From assembly GCF_000378405.1 (NCBI RefSeq), contig NZ_KB899638.1, positions 129,487 to 193,486 of the forward strand: DNA of 64,000 nucleotides. The letters are read 5' to 3'. The DNA comes from Succinimonas amylolytica DSM 2873 (GTDB lineage Bacteria > Pseudomonadota > Gammaproteobacteria > Enterobacterales > Succinivibrionaceae). The notes beneath the pieces are model-generated. The model searched no databases. It saw only the letters and a list, made by a program, of their open reading frames with translations, and was not told the DNA's origin. Made by a program: the position numbers and the translations under genes. How positions within the stretch are numbered: position 1 is the stretch's first letter; each line of letters starts with the position of its first letter. Below, piece by piece: positions 47,530-56,506 of this stretch.

Positions 47530-47560
47530 TATAGCCGATCCTTATGGTCGGCTTTCTTTT
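47530..47560 (+). terminator. Rho-independent terminator after secreted gene
   Basis: AGCCGA and TCGGCT enclose a 9-nt loop and are followed by TTCTTTTTT. It terminates the small secreted protein transcript. The rest of 47560-47860 is non-coding, with a TTGACA at 47742-47747 as a possible -35 of the kinase gene. Confidence 0.75.
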
Positions 47561-47878
47561 TTCCTGACACTTCGAATAGGCAGTTCTCTTTGCGGCAAGA
47601 GATATAAAAGACATCCGCAGTCTGCAATTGCAATACCACAACAAGGTACCCCCATTTGCGGTGGCTAGGTGGTTCTTCTTGCCTCCGTTCAGAGGGGGCA
47701 CCACGTAACAAGGTATCAACGGGTGTCAAAAAAAATACTCCTTGACAGTGTTCCTGCTAATTCCCTGTTACAGCCTTATTTTACTACCTAATTCATTCTT
47801 TCCGTTCAAGAGTTTTGACATGGGGCAAAGGATTTTGTTTACTGATGCTGTCTAATCAGTATTCCCGTGAGGCCCGGT

Positions 47879-50800
47879 ATGTCCGAAACCAAAATCAACT
47901 CATCACTGTCCAGCAAGTTCAAAAAGACTCAGGTAAACAGCATTCAGAAGCTCCCCGACATTACGGGGCATACTCTTGGCGAGTTTTATGCTGATTCAAG
48001 ACTGGACATTGTTTCCGGAGAGGCGGATATCTACCTCTGCACCGGAACAGGGAGTCTCTCCGGGAAGAAATTCCTTCTCAAATACTACCGCCGGGAAAAT
48101 GCCGTAAAGCCTGATGTGCTTGAAAAGCTGAAGGGCGTGAACAGTCCCTTTGTGGCTCCGGTGGAAGGCTTTGGCGAATACATGGGACATCAGTATGTGA
48201 TTCGTCCGTACTACGAAATGTCTGCTCTCTCTGAACTTCTGGCAGAAGGTACCAGATTTTCCGAAGAAGAACTGATAACGCTCATAATCCCGTCAATTAT
48301 CGATGGGCTGAAAGTCGTGCATGACGCAGGAATTCTCCATAAGGATCTCAAGCCCGCCAATCTGATACCTGATGACTCCGGAGAACATATTGTTCTTATT
48401 GACTTCGGCATCAGCTCCGATGCCGGGAAGAACACCTTTGTGGTAACCCAGACCGGCATGACTCCCTTCTACGCCGCCCCAGAAGCCATGCAGGGCATAT
48501 TCCACAAGGAAACCGACTACTACGCTCTCGGCATTACCATTTTCGAGCTTTTCACCGGCTTCACGCCCTTCCAGAATCCCGAGCTTACCCCGGAGGAGGC
48601 GGCCAGGCTTGCTTCTGTGAGCAAAATCGAGTTCCCGAAAAACTTCCCGGAAGATCTCAGAAAGCTGGTTCTGGGACTTACCTACAAGGATATTTCCCAC
48701 CGTGATGAGAAGGATAATCCCAATAGGCGCTGGGGCTATGACGAGGTCAGAAGATGGCTTAACGGCGAAGATGTGCCGGTGCCGGGGGAAATCTCGGCCT
48801 TTGCTGGTTCTTCATCTGGGACGACAGCATCAGGAGATCTGTTTCACGCTTACCGCTTTAACGGAAAAACCTACACTGCGGAGACGGATCTTTTAAGAGC
48901 CATGCTGGAGCAGCCGGAGGCAGGGCTAAAAGATCTCGGGCGGGGGTTTCTTTCCCATCACTACTATGCCTTCAGCGAGAAAAAGGGCACTCTCTGCGAA
49001 TATGCCGAAAAGAAGCTGGCCGGAAAGAATCCGGGAAGTCTCTGGGCTAATACCAGAATTCTTTACGCCCTCATATACAGCCTTAATCAGGATGTCAGGG
49101 AGATCGGCTTTAACGGCCAAATTCTTAATTCCGTTCAGGATCTGGGCCGGGCCTTTATTGATGTGGCAACAAAGGAAGCTCTCAAAAACCATGGTCTCCG
49201 GGGCAAAAGCTATCCCTTAACCAGCACGGTAAAGAAGTTTGTGCTTTCCGGAATCCCGGAGGACTATGCCGTTACCATCCTTAAAAACACAGCCGTAAAG
49301 GATCTCTTTTCCAAAACCGCCTCTCTCTGGAAAAGCAATGAGCATGCCGAATCCGATACGGAGCTTGCCCTCATTCTGGGATACTCCCTGTGCGATGACC
49401 GGAGACTTCCCGTCGGGAGCAAAATCTATGAGAGCCCTGAAGCCTTCAGGAACGAGATGGCAGATCTGGTCAGTAAAGACCGCAGCGCCTACATGAAGCT
49501 TATGGAGACTGCCAAGAAGGATTTGGATTTTCTGGAAAAGAACCTTCCGGATCAAAAATCCCGGGAGGCCTTTTCTCAGGCTCTTAATGACGCCAAATGG
49601 GCAGTTTTCGGCGATAACGAATATCACTTCAAAAACGGGCAGGAGTTCCAGAGCTATATCCAAAAGCTGGTTAACGAAGAAAAGCCCTACGAGATCCGAA
49701 GCCTTCTGAATCGTTATAAAACTCCCTTGAAGCAGGTTTCGGAAAAGGTCTGGGGCACGGACTCTCTCGGTATCCTGCAAAAGACTGTAGCGGGCTTTAT
49801 CCAGATCGGGGAATACCTCTTTACCGGAGAACCGGCTTTTCAGGACTTTATCACCGGAGTTTTGGAGAGGGGGAGAAAGGATCCCGCTTACCTCTTAAGC
49901 TTTGTGAAGGCTCACCGGGATTCTCTTGACAGCGCGGCCAGGACATTTCCGGGCATAAAGACAAACATCGCTGCCCTTTATGATGCAAATGATGCCGTGA
50001 TTGTCTTTGATGAAGAGATGTTCCCGGATCTCCCGGCCTTTAAATCATTTGTAACAGATACCCTGAACCGCGGACAAAACGATCCCGGCTATCTTCTGGA
50101 GTTTGTGAAGCGGCATCGGTGCGCTATCGATGAACTTTGCAAAACTCCTGAATCCGGATCTGTTCTTAAACCCCTTACAGACGCTGCCGCAAGCCTCATA
50201 GTTCTGGGAAGCCGAATCTTTACCACTGTCCCGGTATTTGAAGCATATCTTAATGAGGTTATTGCAACAGGGCGTGAGGATCCCGGCTATCTTTGCCGTT
50301 TTATAAAGAATCACAGCAAGGAGCTTTCCGAGCTCCGCCGGGACAGCCGGTGTAAGTCGATCCTGAACGCTCTTTATACCGCAAGAAACCAAATGGTGGC
50401 TTTTGATGAGTTCGTCTTCAGATCCGCGGAGGAGTTCCGGGGCTTTATGGATCAGATCTTAAGCACTGGAAAGGACAACCCTTCCTATCTCCGGAGGTTT
50501 GTCCGGGAGCATGAGAAGGCCCTTGCCGCCCTTAGTAACGTCAGCGCCCTTGCGCCCGTGGTTGCCCCGGTTATCGCCGCCGGAAACATCGTTATCGAGC
50601 TTGACGAATATGTGTTCAAAGATGCCGCAGGTTTGACAGGATTTGCCAGAGAATTAGCAGAAGAAAGCAGTAAAAAGCCTCTCCGGGGATCTGATTTTGT
50701 CCGGGAGCATAAAGCAGGATTGGAGGCTCTTAAGAACGCTGAAGCGTTAGCCCCGGCGATAAAAGAACTGGAGGCCGCTAATACTTGGGAAAAGGGGGCT

Positions 50801-51436
50801 GCCATTATGGTTAATGGTACCAAATATTCGCCAATGCTTTTTACACCTGAGAGTGTCAAGAAGGGGGCTTATATAAAGTTCGGGAGCTATCCGAAAAACA
50901 ATGACGATGACAAAGAGCCCATTGAATGGCTGGTTTTGGAGGTGAATGACCAGGAAGCACTGCTGGTGAGCCGTTACGGCCTTGATTGCAAACAGTATCA
51001 TCACGAGTATGTATCCATGACTTGGGAGCAATGCGATCTTCGAAAGTGGCTTAACAGTGAGTTTCTTAAGACGGCCTTCGCGGAGGAGGAACAGCAAAGG
51101 ATCAAGCTCTCAGAGGTGGTGAATGACGATAACTGGGAACATCGTACCCGTGGCGGAAATGATACCCAGGACCGGGTTTTTTGTCTCAGCCTCGCGGAGG
51201 CGGAACGTTATTTTAAGAATGACAGTGAAAGAAGGTGCCAGCCTACGGCCCTGGCCAAAGCACATAGGGCTTATGATAATAACGGCTGTTGTATTTGGTG
51301 GCTGCGGTCGCCGGGCAATAATCGGAACTACGCATCGTTCGTGGCTACGGACGGCGTGCTGTACCCGAGTGGTCGCTACGTCAGCGATGATGACTGCGCT
51401 GTGCGGCCCGCTTTACGGCTAATCTGGAATCTGTAA
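47879..51436 (+). CDS. Ser/Thr protein kinase with repeats and C-terminal DUF6273
   Basis: A 1185-residue protein with a Hanks-type kinase domain (about 25-290): HKDLKPANL near 153-161, IDFGISSD near 173-180 and a PEAM/Y-Y-A-L-G segment, so it is probably active. Residues about 430-985 contain roughly five tandem repeats of about 75 residues, marked by F-x-x-x-V/I-L...R-x-D-P-x-Y-L-x-x-F-V/I-K-x-H. The C-terminal 200 residues are a DUF6273 domain ending in a WWLRSPG...VRPALRL signature. There is no signal or membrane segment. Start chosen at MSETK, which is repeated in the truncated second copy. DUF6273 tail and downstream hairpin resemble retroelement targets. Not part of RP4. Confidence 0.85.
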   Translation: MSETKINSSLSSKFKKTQVNSIQKLPDITGHTLGEFYADSRLDIVSGEADIYLCTGTGSLSGKKFLLKYYRRENAVKPDVLEKLKGVNSPFVAPVEGFGEYMGHQYVIRPYYEMSALSELLAEGTRFSEEELITLIIPSIIDGLKVVHDAGILHKDLKPANLIPDDSGEHIVLIDFGISSDAGKNTFVVTQTGMTPFYAAPEAMQGIFHKETDYYALGITIFELFTGFTPFQNPELTPEEAARLASVSKIEFPKNFPEDLRKLVLGLTYKDISHRDEKDNPNRRWGYDEVRRWLNGEDVPVPGEISAFAGSSSGTTASGDLFHAYRFNGKTYTAETDLLRAMLEQPEAGLKDLGRGFLSHHYYAFSEKKGTLCEYAEKKLAGKNPGSLWANTRILYALIYSLNQDVREIGFNGQILNSVQDLGRAFIDVATKEALKNHGLRGKSYPLTSTVKKFVLSGIPEDYAVTILKNTAVKDLFSKTASLWKSNEHAESDTELALILGYSLCDDRRLPVGSKIYESPEAFRNEMADLVSKDRSAYMKLMETAKKDLDFLEKNLPDQKSREAFSQALNDAKWAVFGDNEYHFKNGQEFQSYIQKLVNEEKPYEIRSLLNRYKTPLKQVSEKVWGTDSLGILQKTVAGFIQIGEYLFTGEPAFQDFITGVLERGRKDPAYLLSFVKAHRDSLDSAARTFPGIKTNIAALYDANDAVIVFDEEMFPDLPAFKSFVTDTLNRGQNDPGYLLEFVKRHRCAIDELCKTPESGSVLKPLTDAAASLIVLGSRIFTTVPVFEAYLNEVIATGREDPGYLCRFIKNHSKELSELRRDSRCKSILNALYTARNQMVAFDEFVFRSAEEFRGFMDQILSTGKDNPSYLRRFVREHEKALAALSNVSALAPVVAPVIAAGNIVIELDEYVFKDAAGLTGFARELAEESSKKPLRGSDFVREHKAGLEALKNAEALAPAIKELEAANTWEKGAAIMVNGTKYSPMLFTPESVKKGAYIKFGSYPKNNDDDKEPIEWLVLEVNDQEALLVSRYGLDCKQYHHEYVSMTWEQCDLRKWLNSEFLKTAFAEEEQQRIKLSEVVNDDNWEHRTRGGNDTQDRVFCLSLAEAERYFKNDSERRCQPTALAKAHRAYDNNGCCIWWLRSPGNNRNYASFVATDGVLYPSGRYVSDDDCAVRPALRLIWNL

Positions 51437-51459
51437 TCTTCTAATCTGGGAATCAGCCG
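51437..51459 (+). repeat. 23-nt block after kinase stop, shared with 6996-7018
   Basis: TTCTAATCTGG is common to both places, at the same distance from the stop codon and from the following hairpin. It is conserved outside the coding region, which argues that it is functional and not just protein homology. Confidence 0.65.
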
Positions 51460-51525
51460 CCGCGGCGCAAGCCGCGGAATCTCGCGCGGACTAGCCGCGC
51501 TTCCTCTTCCGCCCGCTTGCGGGCG
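51460..51525. repeat. Three tandem GC hairpins after the kinase gene
   Basis: First, CCGCGGC-GCAA-GCCGCGG (51460-51477), a perfect 7-bp stem with a GNRA tetraloop. Second, GCGCGG-ACTAG-CCGCGC (51484-51500). Third, CGCCCG-CTTG-CGGGCG (51510-51525). None is followed by a T-run, so they are not standard terminators. The first is placed exactly as the hairpin after the truncated DUF6273 gene. Confidence 0.75.
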
Positions 51526-51572
51526 ACGGCACATTTTTTGGAGAGCCAGGGATAATTTCCGGGAGATACTGC

Positions 51573-51826
51573 ATGACCGAAACCAAAGTTAATTCCTCCT
51601 TTCTCAGCAAACAGAAACGTTCAGCCCTCAATAAATCCAACTCCTTGCCTGACCTCTTACCTGAAAAACTCCGGGAGAGTTTCAGGCAGAGCGGAATATG
51701 GATATCCCCTCCGCAAAGGCTGATGTCAGCCTCTGTTCCAGTACCGGAAGCCATGACAGATGAGCATTTCCAGATAGTTCAGATAACCAAATTACAGCCA
51801 GTGCAAAGACTGGCAGTCAATACCGT
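51573..51826 (+). pseudogene. Truncated, frameshifted copy of the kinase N-terminus
   Basis: Starts MTETKVNSSFLSKQK, which matches MSETKINSSLSSKFK of the kinase just upstream, and continues LPDLLPEKLRESFRQS against LPDITGHTLGEFYADS. After this, a +1 shift gives DIPSAKADVSLCSSTG, matching DIVSGEADIYLCTGTG. The rest of the gene is missing and the remnant runs into the convergent trbL end. It shows that at least two kinase paralogs once stood in tandem. Confidence 0.8.
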
Positions 51827-53017
51827 TTAACGAACCTTGGTGGCATCCCTTATGGGATTGCTCCCGCTCCCGGATGATGATGAACCGGCAGAAGAAGGGG
51901 AGACAGAGCCAGAACCGGAGGAACAGCCGCCTCCGCTTCCTCCTGCGGCACCGAGGAATATATCGGTTTTGTTCGTTTCCAGAGCAGCCGTTGCCGCTGC
52001 CGAGCTGCCGCCCGAAGCCACAGCGGCAATGGTCTTTCCGACGGTCATGGCAATGGCGGCAGCGGTAATGCCCGAAGAACTGATATTGCCTCCCTGAATA
52101 AGCTCGGCAACCGCCTTGGGAACTGAGAACGAAATCATGAACAGGATGAATACCAGCCCCAGAATGTTCAGGATCTGCGTGAGTTCAATGGATTTTATCT
52201 CTGTGACATTATCCAGGAAGCCTTTGGTGTAGTCATAACCAAGTCCCTGACAGATATCGCGGCAAATGCTGATGACCACCTCTCCGATAAACGCAATGGC
52301 CATGAACTGAAAGCCCAGCGAGATAAACCCTTTGAGGTAATTCATGGCATAGTGATTCGTGAATGAAAGGCCGCCAAAGCCCACGGCGAACATTCCCGCA
52401 GTTAGCACAAACCAGCTCTTGATGATGGTGATCATCATGTTGATCGCAATGGCAATGATAATCATCATCACGGCAATGGCCGATATTGCTATGAGGGCGG
52501 GCGTAACCGGACTCAGCACTCCCACATTCTTTAAGCTCATAAATGCCACGCCGGTAAAAACTCCGGCATCCTTGAAGAGTTCCGTGATCATGTCTCCCAC
52601 GCTGGTGCTGCAAACCGGTGTGTACGGCGGATAAGGAGCGGGGGTACAGGTTTTCACAATGCCGATAAATTCCTGACTGGCGGAGATAAATGTGCCGGGG
52701 CCTTGCTGAAGGACAAACAGAAAAAATCCCAGCGTCAGAATGACCTTTACCGTTTCAAGACAGAATTCCTGAAAGTTCGCCCCGCGGAAGAGAAGCTTCA
52801 CGCCTACAATGAAGGTATTGATAACGGCAAGACTCAGAAGCAGCGATTCGGCCTTTTCGACAATGGTGGCTCCAATGCCCAGTATTTTATTTTGGAGCAC
52901 ATCCAGAATATTGTTGTCGAGGCTCCCCATATTCGCCAAGTCCTCATCAGCCCATGCGTAACTGAACAGGGCTGAAAGAGCCATCGCCAGAACAAATGAC
53001 ATTCCTTTCATTTTCAT
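51827..53017 (-). CDS. trbL: TrbL/VirB6 polytopic channel protein
   Basis: A 396-residue inner-membrane protein, last of the leftward Trb operon. A signal-like first helix is followed by at least five transmembrane helices (around residues 60-80, 90-105, 175-200, 205-235 and 295-315) and a C-terminal Gly/Ser/Ala-rich tail. This is the TrbL/VirB6 pattern; RP4 TrbL is longer (about 528). It forms part of the inner-membrane channel. It lies 5 bp after trbJ with no trbK between, unlike RP4. Confidence 0.9.
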   Translation of the reverse strand: MKMKGMSFVLAMALSALFSYAWADEDLANMGSLDNNILDVLQNKILGIGATIVEKAESLLLSLAVINTFIVGVKLLFRGANFQEFCLETVKVILTLGFFLFVLQQGPGTFISASQEFIGIVKTCTPAPYPPYTPVCSTSVGDMITELFKDAGVFTGVAFMSLKNVGVLSPVTPALIAISAIAVMMIIIAIAINMMITIIKSWFVLTAGMFAVGFGGLSFTNHYAMNYLKGFISLGFQFMAIAFIGEVVISICRDICQGLGYDYTKGFLDNVTEIKSIELTQILNILGLVFILFMISFSVPKAVAELIQGGNISSSGITAAAIAMTVGKTIAAVASGGSSAAATAALETNKTDIFLGAAGGSGGGCSSGSGSVSPSSAGSSSSGSGSNPIRDATKVR

Positions 53018-53022
53018 GGCGC

Positions 53023-53769
53023 TTAGTTTCCTGAACCGGTTCCGGAGGAGGCAGCAGGGGACTCCAGCACCTGATTTCCGATTTCCCGCAATTCAGGCTC
53101 CTGGACAAACTGCTGCTGATACCGCTGAATCATGAGACTCTGAGCCTGATTCTTGGCAAGCTGTTCCCGAAGCTGAATGCTCATTTTCGCATTAAAGGCT
53201 TCCAGTTCGAGGAGCTTTGCGAGAACCTCTCCCTGAGTCTGCGGGTTCCCGCCGGTAATGCTGCTTAACGTGTCATAATCATTCTGAATTTTGGCCTCCG
53301 ATTCCTCGGTATTCACCTGAATGGATTCATCCATCAGCCGGTTAAGGTTCTGGATCAGCGCGACCTTGCGGGTATTAAGCGCCTTCACATCGTCAACGGA
53401 ACAGCTCTGCCCGATGGCGCACTTGCTTTTCAGGGTAGCTTCTACAAGCTGAAACTGTTTCAGAACATCGGCAAGAGAATTGTATTTCCCCACGAGCTCG
53501 TTATATTTTCCGGCGGTCTTTTTGTAGGCGGCAATGTCAGCATTGATCCTCCGGATCACGGAAAGGCCGGGAACCTCGATCCTTTTAAGTCTCTCGATAT
53601 CGTTGTAATACTGGTTAAGCTGAACATCCAGCTGCTCAAGCTGCGTTAAGTAGTCGATAAGCTGCTGGGTAACTACGGGAATGTCCACCACGGGGAAACC
53701 GGCCCATGCGGGACTCGAGACCGCAAGGCTCAGAGCCAGAAGGGCGGCAGATAAAAGGGATCTTTTCAT
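53023..53769 (-). CDS. trbJ: TrbJ/VirB5 periplasmic pilus-tip protein
   Basis: A 248-residue protein with signal peptide ending SSPAWA and a long, helical, coiled mature part (LEQLDVQLNQYYNDIERLKR), typical of VirB5/TrbJ minor pilus components. The methionine at MKRS is preferred because AGGAG sits six bases before it; the first ATG of the frame overlaps this site. A conserved short cysteine loop (C-A-I-G-Q-S-C) near residue 110 is present. Overlaps or abuts trbI. Confidence 0.88.
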   Translation of the reverse strand: MKRSLLSAALLALSLAVSSPAWAGFPVVDIPVVTQQLIDYLTQLEQLDVQLNQYYNDIERLKRIEVPGLSVIRRINADIAAYKKTAGKYNELVGKYNSLADVLKQFQLVEATLKSKCAIGQSCSVDDVKALNTRKVALIQNLNRLMDESIQVNTEESEAKIQNDYDTLSSITGGNPQTQGEVLAKLLELEAFNAKMSIQLREQLAKNQAQSLMIQRYQQQFVQEPELREIGNQVLESPAASSGTGSGN

Positions 53770-53771
53770 AA

Positions 53772-55151
53772 TCATCTCCTGTAAGGACGCGGGAAGGTAA
53801 TGTCCTTGTTCACGATAATGTTGAATCTGTAGCCGTTTCTGATTTCCAAAGTCGGCTGAATGTCCATGTGCTTCTGAATGACATTTGTGGTGGTGGCTCC
53901 CATCTGCTGCCCCACGCTTTCAGCCATGGCGGAGCCTGCGGATTCGTCATTCTTATCGTAATGGTACTCGGAATAGGACACAGCTCCGGACACCAGAGAG
54001 AGCAGGAAGGCGTGCTTCAGGAGCTTCCAGTAATGATCGTTCACTTGATCAGAGAATCCGGCATAGCCGCTGACATCGGAACCGGGCATTTTTTCAAGAT
54101 CCAGCGTCTGACCGTTGGGGAAGACCAGACGGTTCCACACCACAAACACCCTTTCCTGACCAAATTTGATCTGCGAGGCGTAAGTCCCGAAAAGCCTTGT
54201 TCCCTGCGGGATCAGAAGGTTTCTTCCGGTGAGAGAATCAAAGACGTTAAGAGACACCTGTCCGATAATCGAGTTCGGCAGATCCGAGTTTACGCCGCCG
54301 ATCATAACGGCAGGAATAACAAAACCAGTGGACAGGGTAAGAGCGCCCTTGGAGGGCTGCACAGCTTCCTGAAGCTGCCATCCTGACAATGAAGAACCGG
54401 CAGGGCCGCCTTCATTCTTTGCCGTTACCGCAGATCCGGAAGCAGGGCTTCCACTGCCTTCCACGCCAAGAATTTCCTTGGCGATCTTCATCTTTTCCTC
54501 ATACGAGGAGGCTCCCTGCTTCTGCCGGATCAGGGCCTGCATTTTATTGTAATAGGCCATCTTTTCCTCATAGGAAGCATCCGGCCCCGGCTTCTGGGGC
54601 ATCATGGCAGTATTCTTCCGGTATTCCTGAGAGTTTTTGGCAATATTGAGGTCATTCGTTCTCAGGGGAGCGTCCAGAGCCTGCCTGAACCGCTGCGTCC
54701 GGAGTCTCATGTAGTCCTCGATGCGGGGATCCGCTTCCATCTTCATAACGGGATCATCCGCAGGGATAGCCCTTACAGATTCGGGAATGCCTCCTTCCAT
54801 CCCGGCAACGGGAATGGTGTTTCCGGTTTCGGACGGGATCAGCGTTATCTGAGGCACATTATCAGGCTCTCTCTCCGGAGCCTGAATGCCGTAATCCAGA
54901 GCCTCCCGGATCCTTTCCGGAGAGTTATCGGCATTGAGATTCCGCTCCGATACCTGCTGAATGACTTCTTCCTCCGGCTCCGGCGGCGGACTTTTCTTCC
55001 GGTTTACCGACCAGATAGTGACCACGATGAAGGTCGTCAGCACGGTTAAGATGATAATGAGCGGGATCTTGGAGATTTTTCTGACGCCGCTCCCGTTATT
55101 TCCGTTTCCGCTGTCGGGAGAGGACGGCGCCGAAGTGTCCGGTTCAGCCAT
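53772..55151 (-). CDS. trbI: TrbI/VirB10 core-complex protein
   Basis: A 459-residue protein with one N-terminal transmembrane helix (about 29-49), a proline- and glutamate-rich periplasmic linker, and a C-terminal VirB10 beta-barrel domain (LSTGFVIPAVMIGGVNSDLP, ...LIPQGTRLFGTYAS, ...VVWNRLVFPNGQTLDL). It spans both membranes and senses ATP energy for channel gating in VirB10 relatives. Canonical RP4 position between trbH and trbJ. Confidence 0.96.
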   Translation of the reverse strand: MAEPDTSAPSSPDSGNGNNGSGVRKISKIPLIIILTVLTTFIVVTIWSVNRKKSPPPEPEEEVIQQVSERNLNADNSPERIREALDYGIQAPEREPDNVPQITLIPSETGNTIPVAGMEGGIPESVRAIPADDPVMKMEADPRIEDYMRLRTQRFRQALDAPLRTNDLNIAKNSQEYRKNTAMMPQKPGPDASYEEKMAYYNKMQALIRQKQGASSYEEKMKIAKEILGVEGSGSPASGSAVTAKNEGGPAGSSLSGWQLQEAVQPSKGALTLSTGFVIPAVMIGGVNSDLPNSIIGQVSLNVFDSLTGRNLLIPQGTRLFGTYASQIKFGQERVFVVWNRLVFPNGQTLDLEKMPGSDVSGYAGFSDQVNDHYWKLLKHAFLLSLVSGAVSYSEYHYDKNDESAGSAMAESVGQQMGATTTNVIQKHMDIQPTLEIRNGYRFNIIVNKDITFPRPYRR

Positions 55152-55153
55152 AA

Positions 55154-55615
55154 CTACCTCCTTACCGACCAGACCGATGCGGGAACGATCTTCCCGGCAT
55201 TTGCAGAATAAAGCCGCGTAAACTGCATGCTTCCGATGTTGATCACCACATGGAATTTACCGGGATTTTTGTCCAGATTTGACAGGGCGTAGGTTAACGG
55301 CAGAAAGGAAGAATCCTCGTCAGGCGTCCCCGTGGTGGCCGAGAAGCCATGCTGGCGAAGTCCTTCCATGAGGCTCCGCCCGAAATAGTCCCGGGGATCC
55401 AGTTCCGCCGTATTTGAAAGCCGGATCTGAGTTTTGGCAGGAGGGAGCACGGTAGAGATCTTCTGCACCGCATCATCGGTGATAAAGGCAATGTACCGGT
55501 ACGAGTACCCCTGTTCCTCAATGTAGGTGCCGTTTTGTCTCGCCGTAGCGGAGCAGCCTGTAACGAGAAGGGAGGACACGGCAAGAAAAGCGATGGCGGG
55601 TATCACGAATTTCAT
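55154..55615 (-). CDS. trbH: TrbH-like lipoprotein (VirB7 role)
   Basis: A 153-residue outer-membrane lipoprotein. The signal peptide ends in a lipobox LVTG-C with Cys21, and the mature protein has a compact domain (RDYFGRSLMEGLRQHGFSAT). Its place between trbG and trbI and the lipobox match RP4 TrbH. It starts by overlapping the trbG stop by 4 bp. Confidence 0.9.
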   Translation of the reverse strand: MKFVIPAIAFLAVSSLLVTGCSATARQNGTYIEEQGYSYRYIAFITDDAVQKISTVLPPAKTQIRLSNTAELDPRDYFGRSLMEGLRQHGFSATTGTPDEDSSFLPLTYALSNLDKNPGKFHVVINIGSMQFTRLYSANAGKIVPASVWSVRR

Positions 55616-56490
55616 GGCTTTGTTCTCCGGATCATGACCTTCTTCTGGTCTGAACCCACACCGGCGATAAGCTCGCCCTCATAAAACACCGCGTCTATGA
55701 TGTAGCGGCCTTCGCTCATGCGATAGTTAACCAGCTGATCCACGTTGGACGAATCCTTGGAGAAACGGGTAACCAGAAATGCGGGAGCCTCGGACACCGC
55801 CACTTCCTTCGGCATCTCGATCACGGTTTTCCTGCCGTCGTTGTAAACCCGGGCCGGACTCCAGGACACATGATCCCCTTCGATCTGATACTCAAAATCG
55901 AGATTGGCCAGATAATCTCCGGAGGGCAACGTATTTCTTTCCCTTTCTGCCGTTTTTGCCTCCTTCTTGGCCATGAACTTCGCCAGAGCCTCCTCGGGAT
56001 AAACGAAGGAAACCTGCGGCATATAGTCCGATCTGGTGGAGACAAGATTGATATGGTAGATCCGGCGGTTGGTGGTTAAGACCATGTTGGTTTTAAGCCC
56101 AACGTCCAAGGGCTTAAAAAGCACGTGCTCCACCGCGGAATAACCTTCTCCCACAATGGCGGGTTCAGTTTCCCAGCGAGCGGAGTCCCCGAGGTATATT
56201 GACGAAACCACTTCCCCCGGCTGCAATGCAATGTCGCAGACCCGAAGCAGGGCGCAGACCACGGAAGTTTTCTGGGCGCCGTAAACGTAAACCACATAGC
56301 CGTTCTCGCCCTCGGAAGGAGGGATCCCCGCCCGGGTTTCGATCTTCTGAGACAGGGCCAGAGCCTTGATCTCGTTATCGGTAAGCTCAATTTCCGGAGC
56401 ATCCCCGACATAATAATCCATATCGTCCAGCGCCCATGCCGAAGCAGCCGGAACGGCCAGCATAAGCAAAGGAAGCAGCATTTTCTTCAT
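55612..56490 (-). CDS. trbG: TrbG/VirB9 core-complex protein
   Basis: A 292-residue periplasmic protein with a signal peptide (MKKMLLPLLMLAVPAASAWA), then the VirB9/CagX-like beta domains: GYVVYVYGAQKTSVVCALLR, LKTNMVLTTNRRIYHINL and the C-terminal PAFLVTRF...YRMSEGRYIIDAVF. With TrbI and TrbH it builds the outer-membrane core. The start at MKKM is chosen for GGAG upstream; the longer frame has no signal peptide start. Confidence 0.95.
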   Translation of the reverse strand: MKKMLLPLLMLAVPAASAWALDDMDYYVGDAPEIELTDNEIKALALSQKIETRAGIPPSEGENGYVVYVYGAQKTSVVCALLRVCDIALQPGEVVSSIYLGDSARWETEPAIVGEGYSAVEHVLFKPLDVGLKTNMVLTTNRRIYHINLVSTRSDYMPQVSFVYPEEALAKFMAKKEAKTAERERNTLPSGDYLANLDFEYQIEGDHVSWSPARVYNDGRKTVIEMPKEVAVSEAPAFLVTRFSKDSSNVDQLVNYRMSEGRYIIDAVFYEGELIAGVGSDQKKVMIRRTKP

Positions 56491-56506
56491 TACAAACTCT
56501 CCGTTA

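Noticed and set aside
47492..47729. Small minus-strand ORFs before the kinase gene
   Set aside because: They cross a clear terminator and have no ribosome sites; probably non-coding.
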